Source of the DNA: Atherix ibis
Lineage: Eukaryota > Arthropoda > Insecta > Diptera > Athericidae
NCBI GenBank assembly: GCA_958298945.1
Contig: OY282605.1
Location: 115,750,267 to 115,814,266 of the forward strand
Reading direction: 5' to 3'
Length of the DNA: 64,000 nucleotides
Shown here: positions 34,036 to 47,029 of the stretch, one piece after another
How the letters are laid out: every line of letters begins with the position of its first letter
Position numbering within the stretch: position 1 is the first letter of the stretch
Notes under the pieces: generated by a model
The model's database searches: none
Told to the model about the DNA's origin: nothing
What the model saw: the letters and a program-made list of their open reading frames with translations, nothing else
Position numbers and translations under genes: made by a program

Positions 34036-34059
34036 TCTGAGTGAGGCTGGTCTGTGGTT

Positions 34060-34625
34060 AGTATTGTAGTATAGAATATTAAGAATTTGGTTATAGGGTA
34101 TTTTGTGGAACAGATTGTAGAAGTTTAAATAGGGAACTAAGGAATGGAGTTGTTAGGTCCAAGAGCTCCATAATGGGAGGAATCCTGCTCCCAAAGTAAT
34201 TCTTGGTTATGTGGCATTCCTGTAGAATATGGATGATAGGGAAATGGGTGCCACAGGATTGGCATAAGAGATGATTGGTGTTGCCAAAAAGGAAAATAAG
34301 GGTAAGAGCAGTATGTCCAATCCGGAAACTGAGGAGCTTCCGCGCCCAGAATTTCGGTATGGATGTTGAATAGACTGGTTTATTAGTGGTTGTCTAATGA
34401 GTCAACAAAAATGTGCCGCTATTGGTCCAGTCATCGTGTCCACGGATAGCTAATGGTGTTAGTTGCCATTCTATTGGGAATGACTATGATCACTGTTCGA
34501 CGGAGTGTTTCTCCAGCCAACTTGTCGGCACTTTTATTACCCACAATTCGCACATACCCCGGCACCCATTGCAACTCGACACTCTTATTGCTAAGTAGGC
34601 TATGACGAATTGCGCTAAGTACCAA
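34060..34625 (-). pseudogene. RNase H domain and C-terminal tail of a non-LTR retroelement
   Basis: Minus frame 34625-34431: LSAIRHSLLSNKSVELQWVP, GYVRIVGNKSADKLAGETLR. This is the end of a retroelement RNase H domain (family text: I-QWVPGHxGIxGNExADxLA). It continues after stops with RIGHTALTLIFLFGN and LCQSCGTHFPIIHILQEC, a CxxC...H...C tail usual after RNase H in jockey/I-type elements. The same domain occurs at 43255-43850. Upstream parts are absent. Confidence 0.85.
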
Positions 34626-36985
34626 ATCTATGAATGTATGAAAGCTTATTGAAAAATGCCATTAAAAGAGCAGATTTAGATTTCTACAAGGTCATTTAGA
34701 TAATATTATTTTTTGTACATAATTACCAAGCTTGTATAAATAATTGTGGTCAACTAAATTACTGTTTTTTTTTTTATTTAATATCATAATTATTTTCAAA
34801 AAAGGTTATGTACCCTGTATTTTGAGAAAATTTATAACTTAAAGTATTGATAATGATTTTTAAATGTTTGCTGAAATTGTTTTCTTGAAAAAGTAAATAG
34901 AAAAATGCAAACAATTTCTTCCTCAAACAAATTGTAGGCGTTTGTTAAAATATAAAATTTTTATATTTATATATATACTCGTATATATTTGAGACAAAAA
35001 CACCTATACAAATCTAAATTATTCTTTTCTTCAGAACGCAAATTCAACTGATTAATTATTTAAGAATTTTGTGTACCTGTTAACTAAAATTGACTAGGAA
35101 TAAATTACAATAAATTACTTAATAAAATCGTATGCAGTAAATATATTCCAAATGGATTATAGATAAAACAAACTGTCTTATATGAATGTATGAACGAAAA
35201 TAATATTTGTTCAAGTTTTCTATTAATAATAATATAATATTATTTATCTATTTTTTTTCAGTACTTACAATTCTTGCGTACATCAGTGACTAGTACAGTA
35301 CGAGTGAACATTCCGCATGGTTACGTCACTTATGAGTATAATTACTTTTAGATAATTATGCGACATAAGCTAATGAAGTCTAAAATTAGTTTCAATACAA
35401 ATGAATATGCATGCCGTTCTCTTAGATCCAAAAAAGATTAACTGGATTAACTAAGCATATTAGTTTTGCGGTACAATTAGACAAACAAATTGAACTCGAA
35501 CAAATAATAAAATAAAATATTTGAAAGCCGAAGAGTAAACCTTCACCCTGACCGATGGTAAACCGTGGAAATTGTTAAATTGCAATCAACGATTCGTCGT
35601 GATTCTATATTTGAATCGGTAAATGGCAAATATCCAATTTAGTTGAACTAGTTGTCTATTCTATAATACATATTTGCCAGGTAGTTGTGAGTGTAGAAAT
35701 TGTATTTGATATTTAATCTATGTAAAAGTATCTAATTAATTGATAATTCTTAAATTAAGACACGATTATACAAATAATAAGTATAAAAACTACTATGGAA
35801 TGCAGTTGATAGTTTTAAGGTCAAGTCTAGACGTATAGTAAATTTCTTCATCTAGCTTATCTAATTATCGATTTTATCAGATTATACTAATGACGAACGT
35901 CTCATAATGTATTGTATCTAATAAGAATTTTTGTTAATACATTCATTCTAGAATTTGTTTCTGGAAGAAATATTCAATAATTTGATTGTGAAATTTGTTT
36001 AACTTTTTAATAATACTATCAATATTTAACCAACAGATTAGTTACTGCTGCTAATAGAATTATTTATATTAAAATTTCACAATCGTAACCTGAAAATTAA
36101 ACTATATGTTTTTAAGGAAAACGAAAATATTTTTAATATTATTTTCTTTATTTTTGTGTATTTAATTTAACGGTAATTTTTTAATAAAATTTATTTTATT
36201 TGTGGTTATATTAAAATTTTTAATTAAAATTGGAATGTTTTTAAAAAATATATTTTTTTTTGTAAAAATTGTGGGATTTTTCTATAAAAAAAAATATTTT
36301 TCAATTGAGTCCTCAAAAGTGCTGCAACTCATTTCTATCACATTTGACATTTACTAAGATCTATTAAGACATTTAAATAATTAAAAATGTTTTTTAAACT
36401 TAAATTTATTATTTATTTACTTTTTTTTCGAATTTGTTAAATTCCAAAAATTTTAATAGGAATTTTCCAGCCATACTCAACATTCGATCAGTGATTTAAG
36501 CACTGCATTATCGACAGTATTGAACAGCATCAATACTATCATTTCATGAAGTTTTTTTTTTGATTGAATATTTTTAATCAATATTATAATTGATGAAAAA
36601 AATGAATATAAAATATATTTAACATTGTTTTTTTAGTAAAAAAAAAAATTCCACCAAAAAATAGTTGATTCGTTTCATGCGTCTTTTGAGAAACCAACAA
36701 TGTTTTTTTTGTAAAAATAATAATATGGATTCTGTAATAATCTTTTAAAACCCTTTTTTTCATTTATATTTTTAAAATACAGTAAAATTGATAAAGTTAA
36801 TTTAGAATAGAAAAAAATCATTAGATTTAGGAGATTTTATTTCGGAAATAGTTTCTCCAAAATTTCTTATTCTATCGTACTTTAAAAGATATTATTCTGA
36901 GTGTTGAGACTTGAATTTTTATGGTTCAAATTTTAATAATGGTTGTCCGTTAATTAATTTAAAAATATACCGGATATGTTAGTGC
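34626..36985. other. AT-rich spacer, no recognised gene
   Basis: Strongly A/T-rich. One acceptor-like pyrimidine tract followed by ag at 35260-35261 precedes a more balanced 70-base patch, but no donor or coding text supports an exon. Confidence 0.45.
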
Positions 36986-36999
36986 CCTGATTTAGCTAC

Positions 37000-37445
37000 A
37001 CAGGGTCATGGCCTGAGTGGCCTTTATCTGTCGCCAAGCGGACTGAATTAACGTGTCAAATGACACTAGGACATATTTCTGGTACTTTTAGCAGTGTGGG
37101 ACCCTAACCCATTAAAAACACCTCGCTTAGCATTATCATGACCAATCTTAATTAGATCATCTAATGACTCCAGTTCAGCTGTTACTATATAGGTCAATTG
37201 TTTAGAGGAAATAATTGCTTTAGCAGTGGTTACCTTAATAATTCGTAGGGCTTAGTCCTTTTTAGTCGACGTATGTTGTTGCTTACATCAAGGACCGTTT
37301 CTATCGCCATGGTAGGTCACTGTTACCATGGGGCATTGACTATATCACAGAGAACTTTATTTTGGCACGTTTGAACAATTGAAATATTCAATTTGCTTGT
37401 ACAGCCCCATAGCTGGATACCGTAAGTCCATACCGGCTTTAATAT
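37000..37445 (-). pseudogene. old jockey-like ORF2 C-terminal relic
   Basis: Minus strand from 37445: KPVWTYGIQLWGCTSKLNIS, then IVNAPW, and LESLDDLIKIGHDNAKRGVF. The family pattern after the reverse transcriptase is KPIWTYGLQLWG...LRxIVNAPWYV...HPNxLAxxLL. N1 has KPIWTYGLEFWGS and LRKIVNAPFYVRN. It is clearly a different, older element. A C-run and another relic lie directly to its right. Confidence 0.72.
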
Positions 37446-37960
37446 TTACTTGTGTATGAGAAAAAACTCTCAAGGAGTTGTCGATCTTGGGAAACAAAAA
37501 ATGTGGTACAGACTTTGGTAAATAATAGGCTAAGGAACCTCAGGAATCAATTTTTCGAATAAAATAACGCTGATAGAAATAAACATGTAAGGGAGGCATT
37601 TTCATGGTAGAATATCCAAATGTTTGCATTGTACGATTTGATGGGAATAACCCTATCTCCAGGTCTGACCCCACAAGAGCCCTCATTCGTTCTGCCTTTT
37701 CATTTATTTTTTGGTTTACATAAATCCAGTACACACACCACCCGATAACACCCCCCCCCCCGCCAACTCCTCCCAACGAATCGGAGTACGTCTTTAAGTG
37801 CTAATCTGCCCTCCAAAAAATCAATCAATAAAAGCCAGTTTGTACATCTTTTGTAGAAGTTAAATTTTCCCTTTAAAATTCTTCTCGGCCTTCCATAAAA
37901 ACTTTATGACGCCAATTTTTATGATTTTGATAAGAAATATTCCCTTTTGGTTCATTGCAA
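37446..37960 (-). pseudogene. old mariner relic of GVQW3-like type (F2)
   Basis: Minus frame 37776-37540 gives VNQKINEKAERMRALVGSDL, GLFPSNRTMQTFGYSTMKMP, PLHVYFYQRYFIRKID. This is the eroded 'VNQxFYxxxLxRLRxRV...W.LHHDNAPxHTA...FL.KK.I' block. It then gives LPKSVPHFLFPKIDNSL (compare DFFLFPKLKxxLKG). No catalytic Asp survives clearly. It resembles F1 at 27665-28135. Confidence 0.65.
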
Positions 37961-37999
37961 CTTTTTATAAGTCAACCCCATGGATTTATCAAGCTTAAA

Positions 38000-40900
38000 A
38001 CAAAATTTATACGTTATTCCTCTATAGAGTCACGTAGTTATCGGCCAAGGTTCAAAGCTATAGTTCTTATCTAGAAGGGACTAACGCTCAGAATTCAGCG
38101 ATTTCTACCTTAAATCAGGAAAAATTTAGGCAAGATCTAAGCTGAAAATCTCATTTTAATTAAAATACAATTAATTTTATTGGTGCCAATGATAGTAATA
38201 ATGATATTAATATAAAAATTTTTAACAAAGTCTAGCCTAAAAGAAATCGTTCATTAATAACTCTGATTTATTGATTTACTATTATTTGTATCATTAATTT
38301 TTAGTATAATTTACGTTTTCCCTACTCTTAATATATAAAAATAAGAACTTATTATTCTTATATTATAAAACATGCAATTGAGTAGAGAGCTTTTTTTTAT
38401 CCTTTTATGATAGAGGGTCAGTACATTCAATTTGATTAACACAAATCCTTATAATACAATCGAATATCTCAAAAAAATCATAATATAAGCCATATAAAAT
38501 TTTATTATAATTTTTTTCTTATTATGATGATAACAAAAAAAAATATCGTAGCAAGTGTGTCCTTATTTTTATGTTTTGTTTTTGTTTTGCTTCTATTTTT
38601 TTTAAAATAAAAATAATGCTTACATACTCTGTGCCGTTTGTAGATTAAGTAACGAAACAAAAAACTTACTGCCCTAGTAATGGCAAATAATTATTTACTA
38701 TTGCAACTATTTGTTATGATTTCTTCTCTATTTTTCTTATAATTAGCTTCTTATAATTGAGCAAACATTAATTATAATTAATGCGTACAAATATGATAAG
38801 AGAATTTTGTTTTATCTTATAAGAAATACAAAAATTATTGATCTATAAAAGGATGCAAATTCTTCTGTTCCGATTAATTGGTGTATCGTTTGGTTAAATA
38901 GTATTGTTTTTATTTTTGCATACAAATTAAGTGAATTTTTTTTTTTTTTAGTAATAAGTAAAAAAATTTAAACGCCCTAAAATCTAATTCATAAAAAGAA
39001 ATTTAATTAAATAATAAAATATTATTAAAAAATTTGCAACAACAATTTTTTGTTTTGGAAAATTTTGAGTTTTTGTCAAATTTTAATATTGTTTATAATA
39101 AATATGAAATACTAATTGATAATCTAAAGAGAAACAGAAATAGTTCACATGCATTTATATTCGTATGTTAATGTAAAACTTTATGTATTTGTGAAATCGT
39201 TGACACTTTACTATTGATAATTAATTTCGTAAATAGATCATCCATCTTACAGAAGCTTAACTTAACTGAAATGTATACAAATCTATATGATAATATGTAA
39301 TTATTATTATATGATATGAATATCTATATTATACCATAGCTAATCGATATATTGATGGTGTATAACAAAAATTTTAAAAACAAACAAATAAATGCAAATT
39401 TTCAAGAAAAAAAATATAATCAATATTTATTATCACAATTAAATTTGTATCGGACCAGATTGATATATGCATATATCATCATCGTTTTAATTTAATTTTT
39501 TATGCAAATATCGACTTCAGCATATTTAATGGTAAGATTTTTCACAAAAGCTCTCAGTTCAGTTTAGTTCAAAAGGTTGCCTAGCCATAGTATTATATGA
39601 GTACGTATTTAAAAAAAAAAAAAACTATATATACTATCGTGGAAGAAAAATCTTCAAACTTTATTAATATTTCTAACAAAGTCGGATAAAATATCATTAC
39701 TAACGTTAGTTACTGACTGGTATCGTATAATATTCAAATATTTTTTCTATAAGAATTTTATACAATCAGAAAATATTAAAATATTTGTGTATGTGTGTGC
39801 ATATGTGTACAGAAGTTAATCTTAGAATAAAAAAAAGGATTATTTCTTTATTGACAAGTTTTTTTTGTTTTGCACTTACTTATTTGGATATAAAAATTAA
39901 TAATATACTATATTCGTACGTGAATTTTACATATTTTATTCATAATAAACTCTGGCATTTTAATCAAAAGTAAGAATATTATTAATTTATTTTTAATTTA
40001 TTTTATTATTTCGTCTTTTTTTAATTTTTAACTGCCTTTTAAAATTGTAAAATTTCAATACTCTTTTATAAGTGAAATGTTGTTCAAACTGAGTAAAACT
40101 TTTTTACTTAATAGAAAATAAAGCATTAAAAAAAACTTATACTTTTAATTTCTAAAAAAAAACATCAAATCCAATATTATATAATGTTTATAAAATTTAT
40201 TATACTTAGTTGATAATTCAAAGTATTTTAAAATAATATTAATTAAATGATTAATAACGAGTTTTTTAAAAAATAATAATTAAAATTACTCACGTGACTA
40301 AAAATTATGATTTAGGGGGGGGGGCGGTTAAGAGGGGTTTATTGTGAAATTTTTTTCAGTGGTGGTAATAGTGAAATTTTTCATTTATTAATTTTTCCGT
40401 TTAATTCAGTTTTATTTCACAACTAAATTTGTATATAAGCACTTTCAAATAGAATTTATATTCTATCACATAACAACGATATACGTGCAAATACTAAGTT
40501 TTTATTTTCAAAAAAAAAAAAGTTTTTAAAAGATAAATTTTCAGTTTTTTTTTTAATTATTTCCAAAATTTCTATGGATAATAATAATAAAAATTTCAAC
40601 CAAAAATTTCCCACTTTTAAGAAAATTTTATTATTTTAAGTGTTAGAAATTATAAATTTTTCTATCAAAATTTTTTAATATAAAAAAATATTAAATTATA
40701 TACAATATAATATTATTTTGTTTGTTTGTTTTTTTTTAATTAAATAAATTATACTACTTTGTTAAAAGTTTTGTAAAGTAAAATATTTAAAAATTTCCAA
40801 AAAAATCTACTTATTCCGTGTTAAAATTTTTTTTTCCTATTTGAATATTTACGTTAAATTGAGAAAAAAAATCTTTTTTTTCAAAAATTAATTAAAAATA

Positions 40901-41668
40901 AAAAATTGTTGGCATTAATATTAATTTTAATAAAATATCCATAATTTCTAATATCAAGTATTTTCTTGAATATCGAGTATTTTGTCGAATAATGAATTTT
41001 CAAAGAAAAATGTTCCATACAATTTTGTGAATATTTAGTTTTTGGTAATTTTTATATTCTATCCTTGCTATATATGCGTATATATATTTACTTTTAAATT
41101 GTTTATAGACAAATTTTGTTATGGTAATAAAGTTTCTTTTTAAAGCTTAATTATTGTTATAGTAGATAAATTTCTAAATAAAATAAGGCTAATATATTTT
41201 TAAAAATAATTAAAATCCTGTTAAAAATACATGTTATTCTAAAGAAATCTGTGCGACTATTTGCAAATTTCATTATTTCGTTTTTTTCCAAAGCATCTTA
41301 GTCAGTAGTTAACAAATTTCAATCATGTGAAGGTATCGTTTCCTAGTAAGAGTAACTCAATTTCTATTTCCAAGAGAAAAAAAACACTACTGCCACGTGA
41401 TTCGCACATAATTTGGGCATATTTATTTGCCTAAAATCGACGGTTTTGCTTATTAATATAACAATTCGAATGAAAAGTCGCTTATCACCCATTAACAAAA
41501 TTCAATGTTATGATTAATACATAAAAAAAAATATTTTTTAATTTTTTAACCATCATTTTATTAAAAAATGCTATTAGACCAACAAAAAAATTTCCAACTT
41601 TTTAACATATTAATTATGATGAAAAAGGTTTTAAGAATTTGCGCTTTTAAAAGTTATATTAAAAAATA
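38000..41668. other. very AT-rich spacer
   Basis: More than 3.5 kb of extreme A/T-rich DNA with no family signature on either strand. The only base-composition break is a run of ten G at 40315-40324. I found no paired terminal repeats. Confidence 0.5.
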
Positions 41669-41670
41669 TA

Positions 41671-42278
41671 CCAGGGGTATACGCTTAAATCCGCTGTTTG
41701 GTCATAAATGGCGTGAGTGAGCGTATTAAGCTACCATGGGCACGCCATACTTTTTTTTATGAGTTTGACATCTGTCAACATTAATCATTGCACATTGTCA
41801 GCAATTTCGTACAACAACATACATTTTTCCTTTGGTAATCATGTCTAGTTTTGTGCCAGAAAAATAGCATATGGTATGCGGGAAGCTCTGCTTTTCTGCT
41901 TCAATAAGCATCGAATGCTTATGGGGAGGTCTATGGTGACAGTGCTTTATCGGAAACAACGTGCCGAGATTGGTTTTGTCAGTTCAAAGACGGCAATTTT
42001 GACTTATGGGACATGAAGCGTGAAAATCCGCCTAGGAAGCTTGAGGACCTTCAATTGCAGGCTCTTTTGGACGAAGACAATACCCAATCGCAAAAAATGC
42101 TCGCGGAGCAATTGGGTGTTACTCAACCAGCCATTTTCATGTGTATGCATGCCATGGGGAAGATTGAAAAGATCGGAAAAAGAAAAGTACTTTAAATAAA
42201 TTTGTTTTTGCTTTCTATGAAAAAAAAAATATGTGTTTTTTTGATTAAAAAACAGCGGGTTTAAGCTTATACACCTGG
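41671..42278 (+). mobile_element. internally deleted Mos1-like mariner A4
   Basis: Left ccaggggtatacgcttaaat after TA (41669-41670). Right tttaagcttatacacctgg before TA (42279-42280). 608 bp: the deletion joins the end of the DNA-binding region directly to the last codons and the 3' untranslated region. Confidence 0.94.
41841..42195 (+). pseudogene. N-terminal fragment of Mos1-like transposase (A4)
   Basis: Starts MSSFVPEK, then a stop and a small duplication (tatggtatgcg) shift the frame. The recognisable parts are REALLFCFN, CRDWF-like coding text, and the open piece 42013-42195, MKRENPPRKLEDLQLQALLD, EDNTQSQKMLAEQLGVTQPA, IFMCMHAMGKIEKIGK, which ends the helix-turn-helix region. Catalytic domain deleted. 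Confidence 0.9.
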
Positions 42279-42379
42279 TATTTTCAATTTAGATTTTGGC
42301 TAATATTATTTAAATTATGCTATTATGAATAAAATATAAAATTAATCAAATTATTCGAACGGTATTTCTTGAAGGAGTT

Positions 42380-42960
42380 GAATTTTTGGGGTAATTTTGA
42401 ATGAACTTTTTTTAATTGTTGGCTTATAAATACTCTAAAGTTTATAGATTGTCTGCACAATAAATTTGTTTCTCTTAAAAAAATTTCGATTTTTTCTTAG
42501 CGAGAAAATTTTTTTACTTTTCCCTGAAAAAATAATTCCAATGGCGTCAATTCGATCGATCTTGACAGTCAATTTACATCACCAAAGGTTTTCGCGCAAT
42601 AAAGCAAAAATTTGTCATATTATGGGACCTATAGTGCCGTTTTGTTAAAAGCACATATGAACTACATCAGAATCTATAAGATCAGGCCAAAAAAAAGTCG
42701 CTTATCAACTCAAAATTGATGGTCCCAGTCTCCTCTTCTTAATTTTCAGAGAAACACGGACCAATGACACCTTCGAACTAAAATGCACACTAGACAGTTT
42801 TTTTTTGCGGATTCAATGGCTTTCCTCTGATCAATTACATATTTTCAGAGCCCCATACTTGTTGATGTAACCTCGGATAAGAATTTTATTATTGACGTAA
42901 CCACAGTGTAAGCCAATAAGCCCCATTTTGACCATCATTAATTGCGAAAAATGTCTATGG
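42380..42960 (-). pseudogene. WCG-type relic 5
   Basis: Minus strand, from right to left: TVxCAFxFEGVIGPCFSEN, EEETGTINFELISDFFLA, TKRHYRSHNMTNFCFIARK. These match TVWCGF...GVIGPYFFEN, TVNSExYxxxFxxP and the QQDGATxHT region. Further left it reads RSNxRHWNYFF, where relic 7 has PPRSRNLMPLYFFF. Flanked at its left by A4. Confidence 0.75.
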
Positions 42961-43254
42961 CAGAGTTACCACTTTTATAAAAAAATTTACTTATTTAGTT
43001 AAAATATTTAAATTGCTAACTTTGTACTAAACAAATATTATTTTAAATGATAAGTTTTTATAATAGCTTTAAAAAGACAGAACTATACTTTCTGAACCAC
43101 GAAATTGATAATTCCTTATTTATTATATATTAATTGCATACTTTTAGGCATTAGTAAAACTGAATAATAATTTTTTGAGTGTCTTTATTGTTTAAAGGCT
43201 TTTAAAAAATTTCATAATCAGAAAGGATAATTTGTTTGTGTATATGATAGGGCT

Positions 43255-43850
43255 GTAAGACAAGAAGCACAGGTCTTTCTATAGCGTCACGACCTTGAGG
43301 CCATTTGACGACTTAAAATTTCGTATGGGTTGGCATTGGTAGGTTATTCCCTAATGAAACAAGTCAAACGTCAGTTGGAGGGAGCAATAAAAAATTAAAT
43401 TTTATAGAGCTTAATAAATTATTTTAGAAGATTTAAAAGAGTACTTAAATAAGGAATTATGGGAAAAAGTCTAGGAGATCCATAGTGGGAAAAACACAAG
43501 TCAAAAAGAAATTCTGTTTTAAGTAGCATCCCTTTAAAATATGGGCAGTGGAAAATTGAACGCCACAAGAATGGCATAAAGGCCCACATTGATTAGCGTA
43601 GAGGAAATCATAGGCAAATGTGATTAGTTATGTTGGCCAATGTGTAGAAAAAAATTCTTCACTGTCCATTTGTCTATGCATAAGTAGAAATATTTAATGC
43701 TATTTGGTTAGTTAGGAATTAAGGAATCACACTGACCACAGAACGGTAGAGAACCACGATTGGCCTCAAAGGCTGTGAGATGGTCACTAAAAATTATGAT
43801 TTTGCGATATTTTTGGTGATTGATTGCATTCCTAATTGCCCGTAATCTGG
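43255..43850 (-). pseudogene. second RNase H-type retroelement fragment
   Basis: Minus strand near 43850-43730: LRAIRNAINHQKYRKIIIFS, DHLTAFEANRGS, QCDSLIPN. The IIFSDxLxALEA piece is the catalytic part of a non-LTR RNase H domain. The tail (43500-43600, CHSCGV-like text with the same nucleotide layout as 34140-34270) and the terminal phrase atagcgtcacgaccttgagg at about 43281 match the 32.1/34.1 kb copy. Here both parts are continuous. Confidence 0.75.
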
Positions 43851-44031
43851 ATAATAGCAAAATGAGCATAACTTTTGCTATTTTTTTAAAAAGTATTCTT
43901 TGGTGATTATAATTACCATTTTTAAATTTACCAGCTGTAATTTTACAATTAAAACTGTATAATTAACTTTAATTGATCATTTGACGTAAATATTAGTTTT
44001 TTTTTAATGACATATAAATCATATTAATATA

Positions 44032-45246
44032 CGAGGTCTGTTCAAAAAGTATCGCGAATTTTGAATTTCCGCGTGTTAAGTATTTTCGAAGTTCGGCCAT
44101 TTTAAATGTTCAGTTAATTTTTGACAGCTGCTTTGCTTGCACGTGTTTTGGCTCGTCTTCAATATTTGCCCATTCCAAAAAATGGATCAAAGAATCTGTA
44201 TCAAATTTTGTGTGAAAAAACAAAATTAATTGCGCGGACGCATTCCGAATGTTGACTGTGGCATATGGTGAAGCTACCTTGGACCGAAGCAACGTTTATC
44301 GGTGGTACAAAATGTTCTCAGAGGGCCGAGCAGATGTGAACGACGGAAAGCGTGCCGGACGCCCGAGCACGTCAACAACAGACGAAAACATTGATGAAGT
44401 GAAGAAAATAGTATTGGCGAATCGTTGAATCACCATTAGAGAAGTTTCTGAGGACTTAAACATATCGATTGGCTCATGCCATTCGATTTTTACCAATGAT
44501 TTGTTGTGAGACGGGTCGCCGCGAAATTCGTACCAAAATTGCTCAATTTCGACCAAAAACAGCATCGCATTAACATTGCTAAGGAGCTGTTGGACTCTGT
44601 CCGCGGTGATCCAAATTTACTCTAGAGGGTCATAACTGGTGACGAATCATGGTTTTATGGTTATGACGTGGAAACCAAAGCCAAGACCGCAAAAAGCGCG
44701 CCAAGTTCGGTTGAATGTGAAGGTTTTGCTTTCAGTTTTCTTCGATTGCAGAGGCGTGGTGCATCATGAGTTCTTTCCACAGGGTAGAACGGTCAAAAAG
44801 GATTATAACCTGCAAGTTATGCGCAAGTTGCGTGAAGCAATCCGCCAGAAATGCCCGGATTTGTGGAAGAACAAAAATTGTCTTTTGCACCATGATAACG
44901 CCCCTGCTCACGCATCGTTGCTTGTGCGCGAGTTTTTGGCCAAACCTAATAATGCCAGAGCCGCAGTATTCCCCAGATCTGGCCCCCTGTGACTTTTTCT
45001 TGTTCCCGAAACTGAAGAGCCCCATGAAAGACGACACTACGCTACGATTGAGAAGATAAAGACGGCATCGAAGGAGGAACTGAACAAGATCAGAAAAAAT
45101 GATTTTTTGAAGTGCTTAGAGGATTGGAAAAAACGTTGGCACAAGTGTATAATATCTGGTGGGGATTACTTTGAGGGGACAAAATATAATAAATAAATAA
45201 TTTTTGAAAAAACACAAAATTCGCGATACTTTTTGAACAGACCTCG
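44032..45246 (+). mobile_element. full-length mariner D3
   Basis: Left cgaggtctgttcaaaaagta after TA (44030-44031). The right end is its inverse, tactttttgaacagacctcg, before TA (45247-45248). The 1215-bp length is normal for mariner. It is the best reference copy of family D in the window. Confidence 0.95.
44182..45196 (+). pseudogene. broken D-family mariner transposase (D3)
   Basis: Start ATG at 44182 (MDQRICIKFCVKK). A frameshift follows, then DAFRMLTVAYGEATLDRSNV, YRWYKMFSEGRADVNDGKRA, GRPSTSTTDENIDEVKKIVL, a stop in NRxITIREVSEDLN, and frame 44639-44992 after TGDESWFYGYDVETKA (first Asp): VVHHEFFPQGRTVKKDYNLQ, LLHHDNAPAHASLLV (second Asp). After another shift: SPDLAPCDFFLFPKLKSPMK (third Asp, 34 residues after the second in the family alignment). 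The ending is CIISGGDYFEG. All three catalytic codons survive but not in one frame. Confidence 0.92.
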
Positions 45247-45248
45247 TA

Positions 45249-46555
45249 TTTTATAGCATCTAATTGGATTTTATAATTTGTTATAAAGAGAGTCACGTAG
45301 ATGGGTCCCATGACCTATAACTTATTTTGTTCTCTTTTTTATTTAAACAATTATTACGGTGACTGAACAGCCCTTTATGCCTATAAAAAATTGTTGAATT
45401 TATTGATTCTAATTTATAATTAATTCTGCCTATTTAAAAAGTACTTTTTTGTTACCAATTTCTTTTACAAAATGTTCAATTCTGCCAAGTAAACAATTGA
45501 ACTTAACTAATAATCAATCAATCATTTTGCTTCGATTAATAAATACAATAAATTCTCAAATTTCATACATTATAAATAATTTAATTATTCAGCATGTAAA
45601 TGATTTTACAAAATTTATCACAATTTATACTGAGTTTAAGGTCAAAAAAATCAATAAAGCCTGAATTCATAAATTATCAAAATAAGGTTATTTAAATGTT
45701 GTTTAATATTATTTTTTTTTTTCAAATATCAAAAGCAGACTACTGAATTCAACCAAAATAGGTTAATTCAATTTTATACTTTAATAAACTCTAACAGCGT
45801 GTATTTTACCTTTTTATACACACGTACTTTATTTAAGTTTAGAAATATGCCCACCATTAAAATTGTAAATTTTATAGAAGTACAAGCATACCTACACATT
45901 TTCAGTATTTTAATAGAAGTATAAATTTTTAAATTTATTTATTTTATTACTCAAAAAAGCTTTAAATGATATAACAAATGTAAAAAGCACGTACTTTATT
46001 TCCTTTTAAATGTACAATAAAAATTCTACCCGCAAGTGTGGTCCCTTTTGTGGGACGTGTTGATATTCTACTGGATTTAGTGTACTAAAGTTATTTTTCA
46101 TATAAAATTTTCTGAGAAATTTTAAAAAGGTTTTTTAGAAGAAAAAAAATATATAAATGCATTTTGGTTAATAATGTAAAAGTTTTGTATGCAGGGTGTG
46201 GGAATATTTAATTTCTAAAAGCTTAGCCTTTGTAACCCTATTGATATAATAAAGCTTATTAAATTATCATATCCTAGAAATTTTTCGTTCAAATTTATAA
46301 AAATACTTTTTTTTTGATGACACAATACCTATTTTTGGGATTGTAGAAAATATTTATATAATATTAAGTACTTATCTTTAATAGCAGAGAATTTCGGTTA
46401 AAATTTATAATAATACAGTTTTATCCAATTAATGCTTTACAAAAATATAAAATATGATAAAAACTTGGCCTTGATAAATATAAAATATGATAAAAACTTG
46501 GTTATATGATAAAAACTTGGCCTTGACAAGAAAAAAAACTCTTTTATATGTAAAA
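45249..46555. other. AT-rich spacer with tandem repeat at its end
   Basis: No family text. At 46449-46520 the unit atatgataaaaacttgg occurs three times, two of them followed by ccttga. Confidence 0.55.
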
Positions 46556-46559
46556 CTCA

Positions 46560-46995
46560 TTTTATTTGTCAACATTAGTCCCTTTTTAGATCGATATAAA
46601 TTTTGTAAAAATAAACGACGTAGATTATGCCACATGCGGGATCGCATACATAAAACCCATTACGTGGTATGTTCTTTAGTCTCTGGTGTAATATGATGAA
46701 TCTACGTTTCGTTAACACTTATCAATCGATGACAAAAACCATTCAGATTACGCTTTAATATCGCTAAACATTCTTTTGAAGTTTATACGTTTCGTTTTTG
46801 TACACAAATCATGGTTAAAATATTCTTCATACATTTGTTTATCTCATTTGAACGAACTGAACGTTTTACGGCAAAAATACTTATACGGCCGGTTTTAAAT
46901 TTAGCTGTCCAATATTTTATGGTGGAAACAAAAGTGTATGATCCCCATCAATATTTTTTTGGTCTCTGAGTTCCGCTTTCATCTTATCACATCAG
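46560..46995 (-). pseudogene. old irritans-like mariner relic
   Basis: Minus strand: DQKNIDGDHTLVSTIKYWTA, KFKTGRISI (DNA-binding region; compare SVSTVKYWxAxFKRGR), RSVRSNEINK, then SKECLAILKRNLNGFCHRLI and SVNETxIHHITPETKE. The last piece is the VTVDETWIHHYTPETK block with the first catalytic Asp turned to Asn. It is more like irritans relics than like B copies. The downstream half is unclear. Confidence 0.75.
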
Positions 46996-47029
46996 ATTTT
47001 TTTTATTGTTATGAAATCACAAAAGTTAT

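Noticed and set aside
46449..46520. Tandem units as a possible CRISPR-like array
   Set aside because: Three adjacent copies without distinct spacers in a eukaryotic context. It is a simple local duplication.
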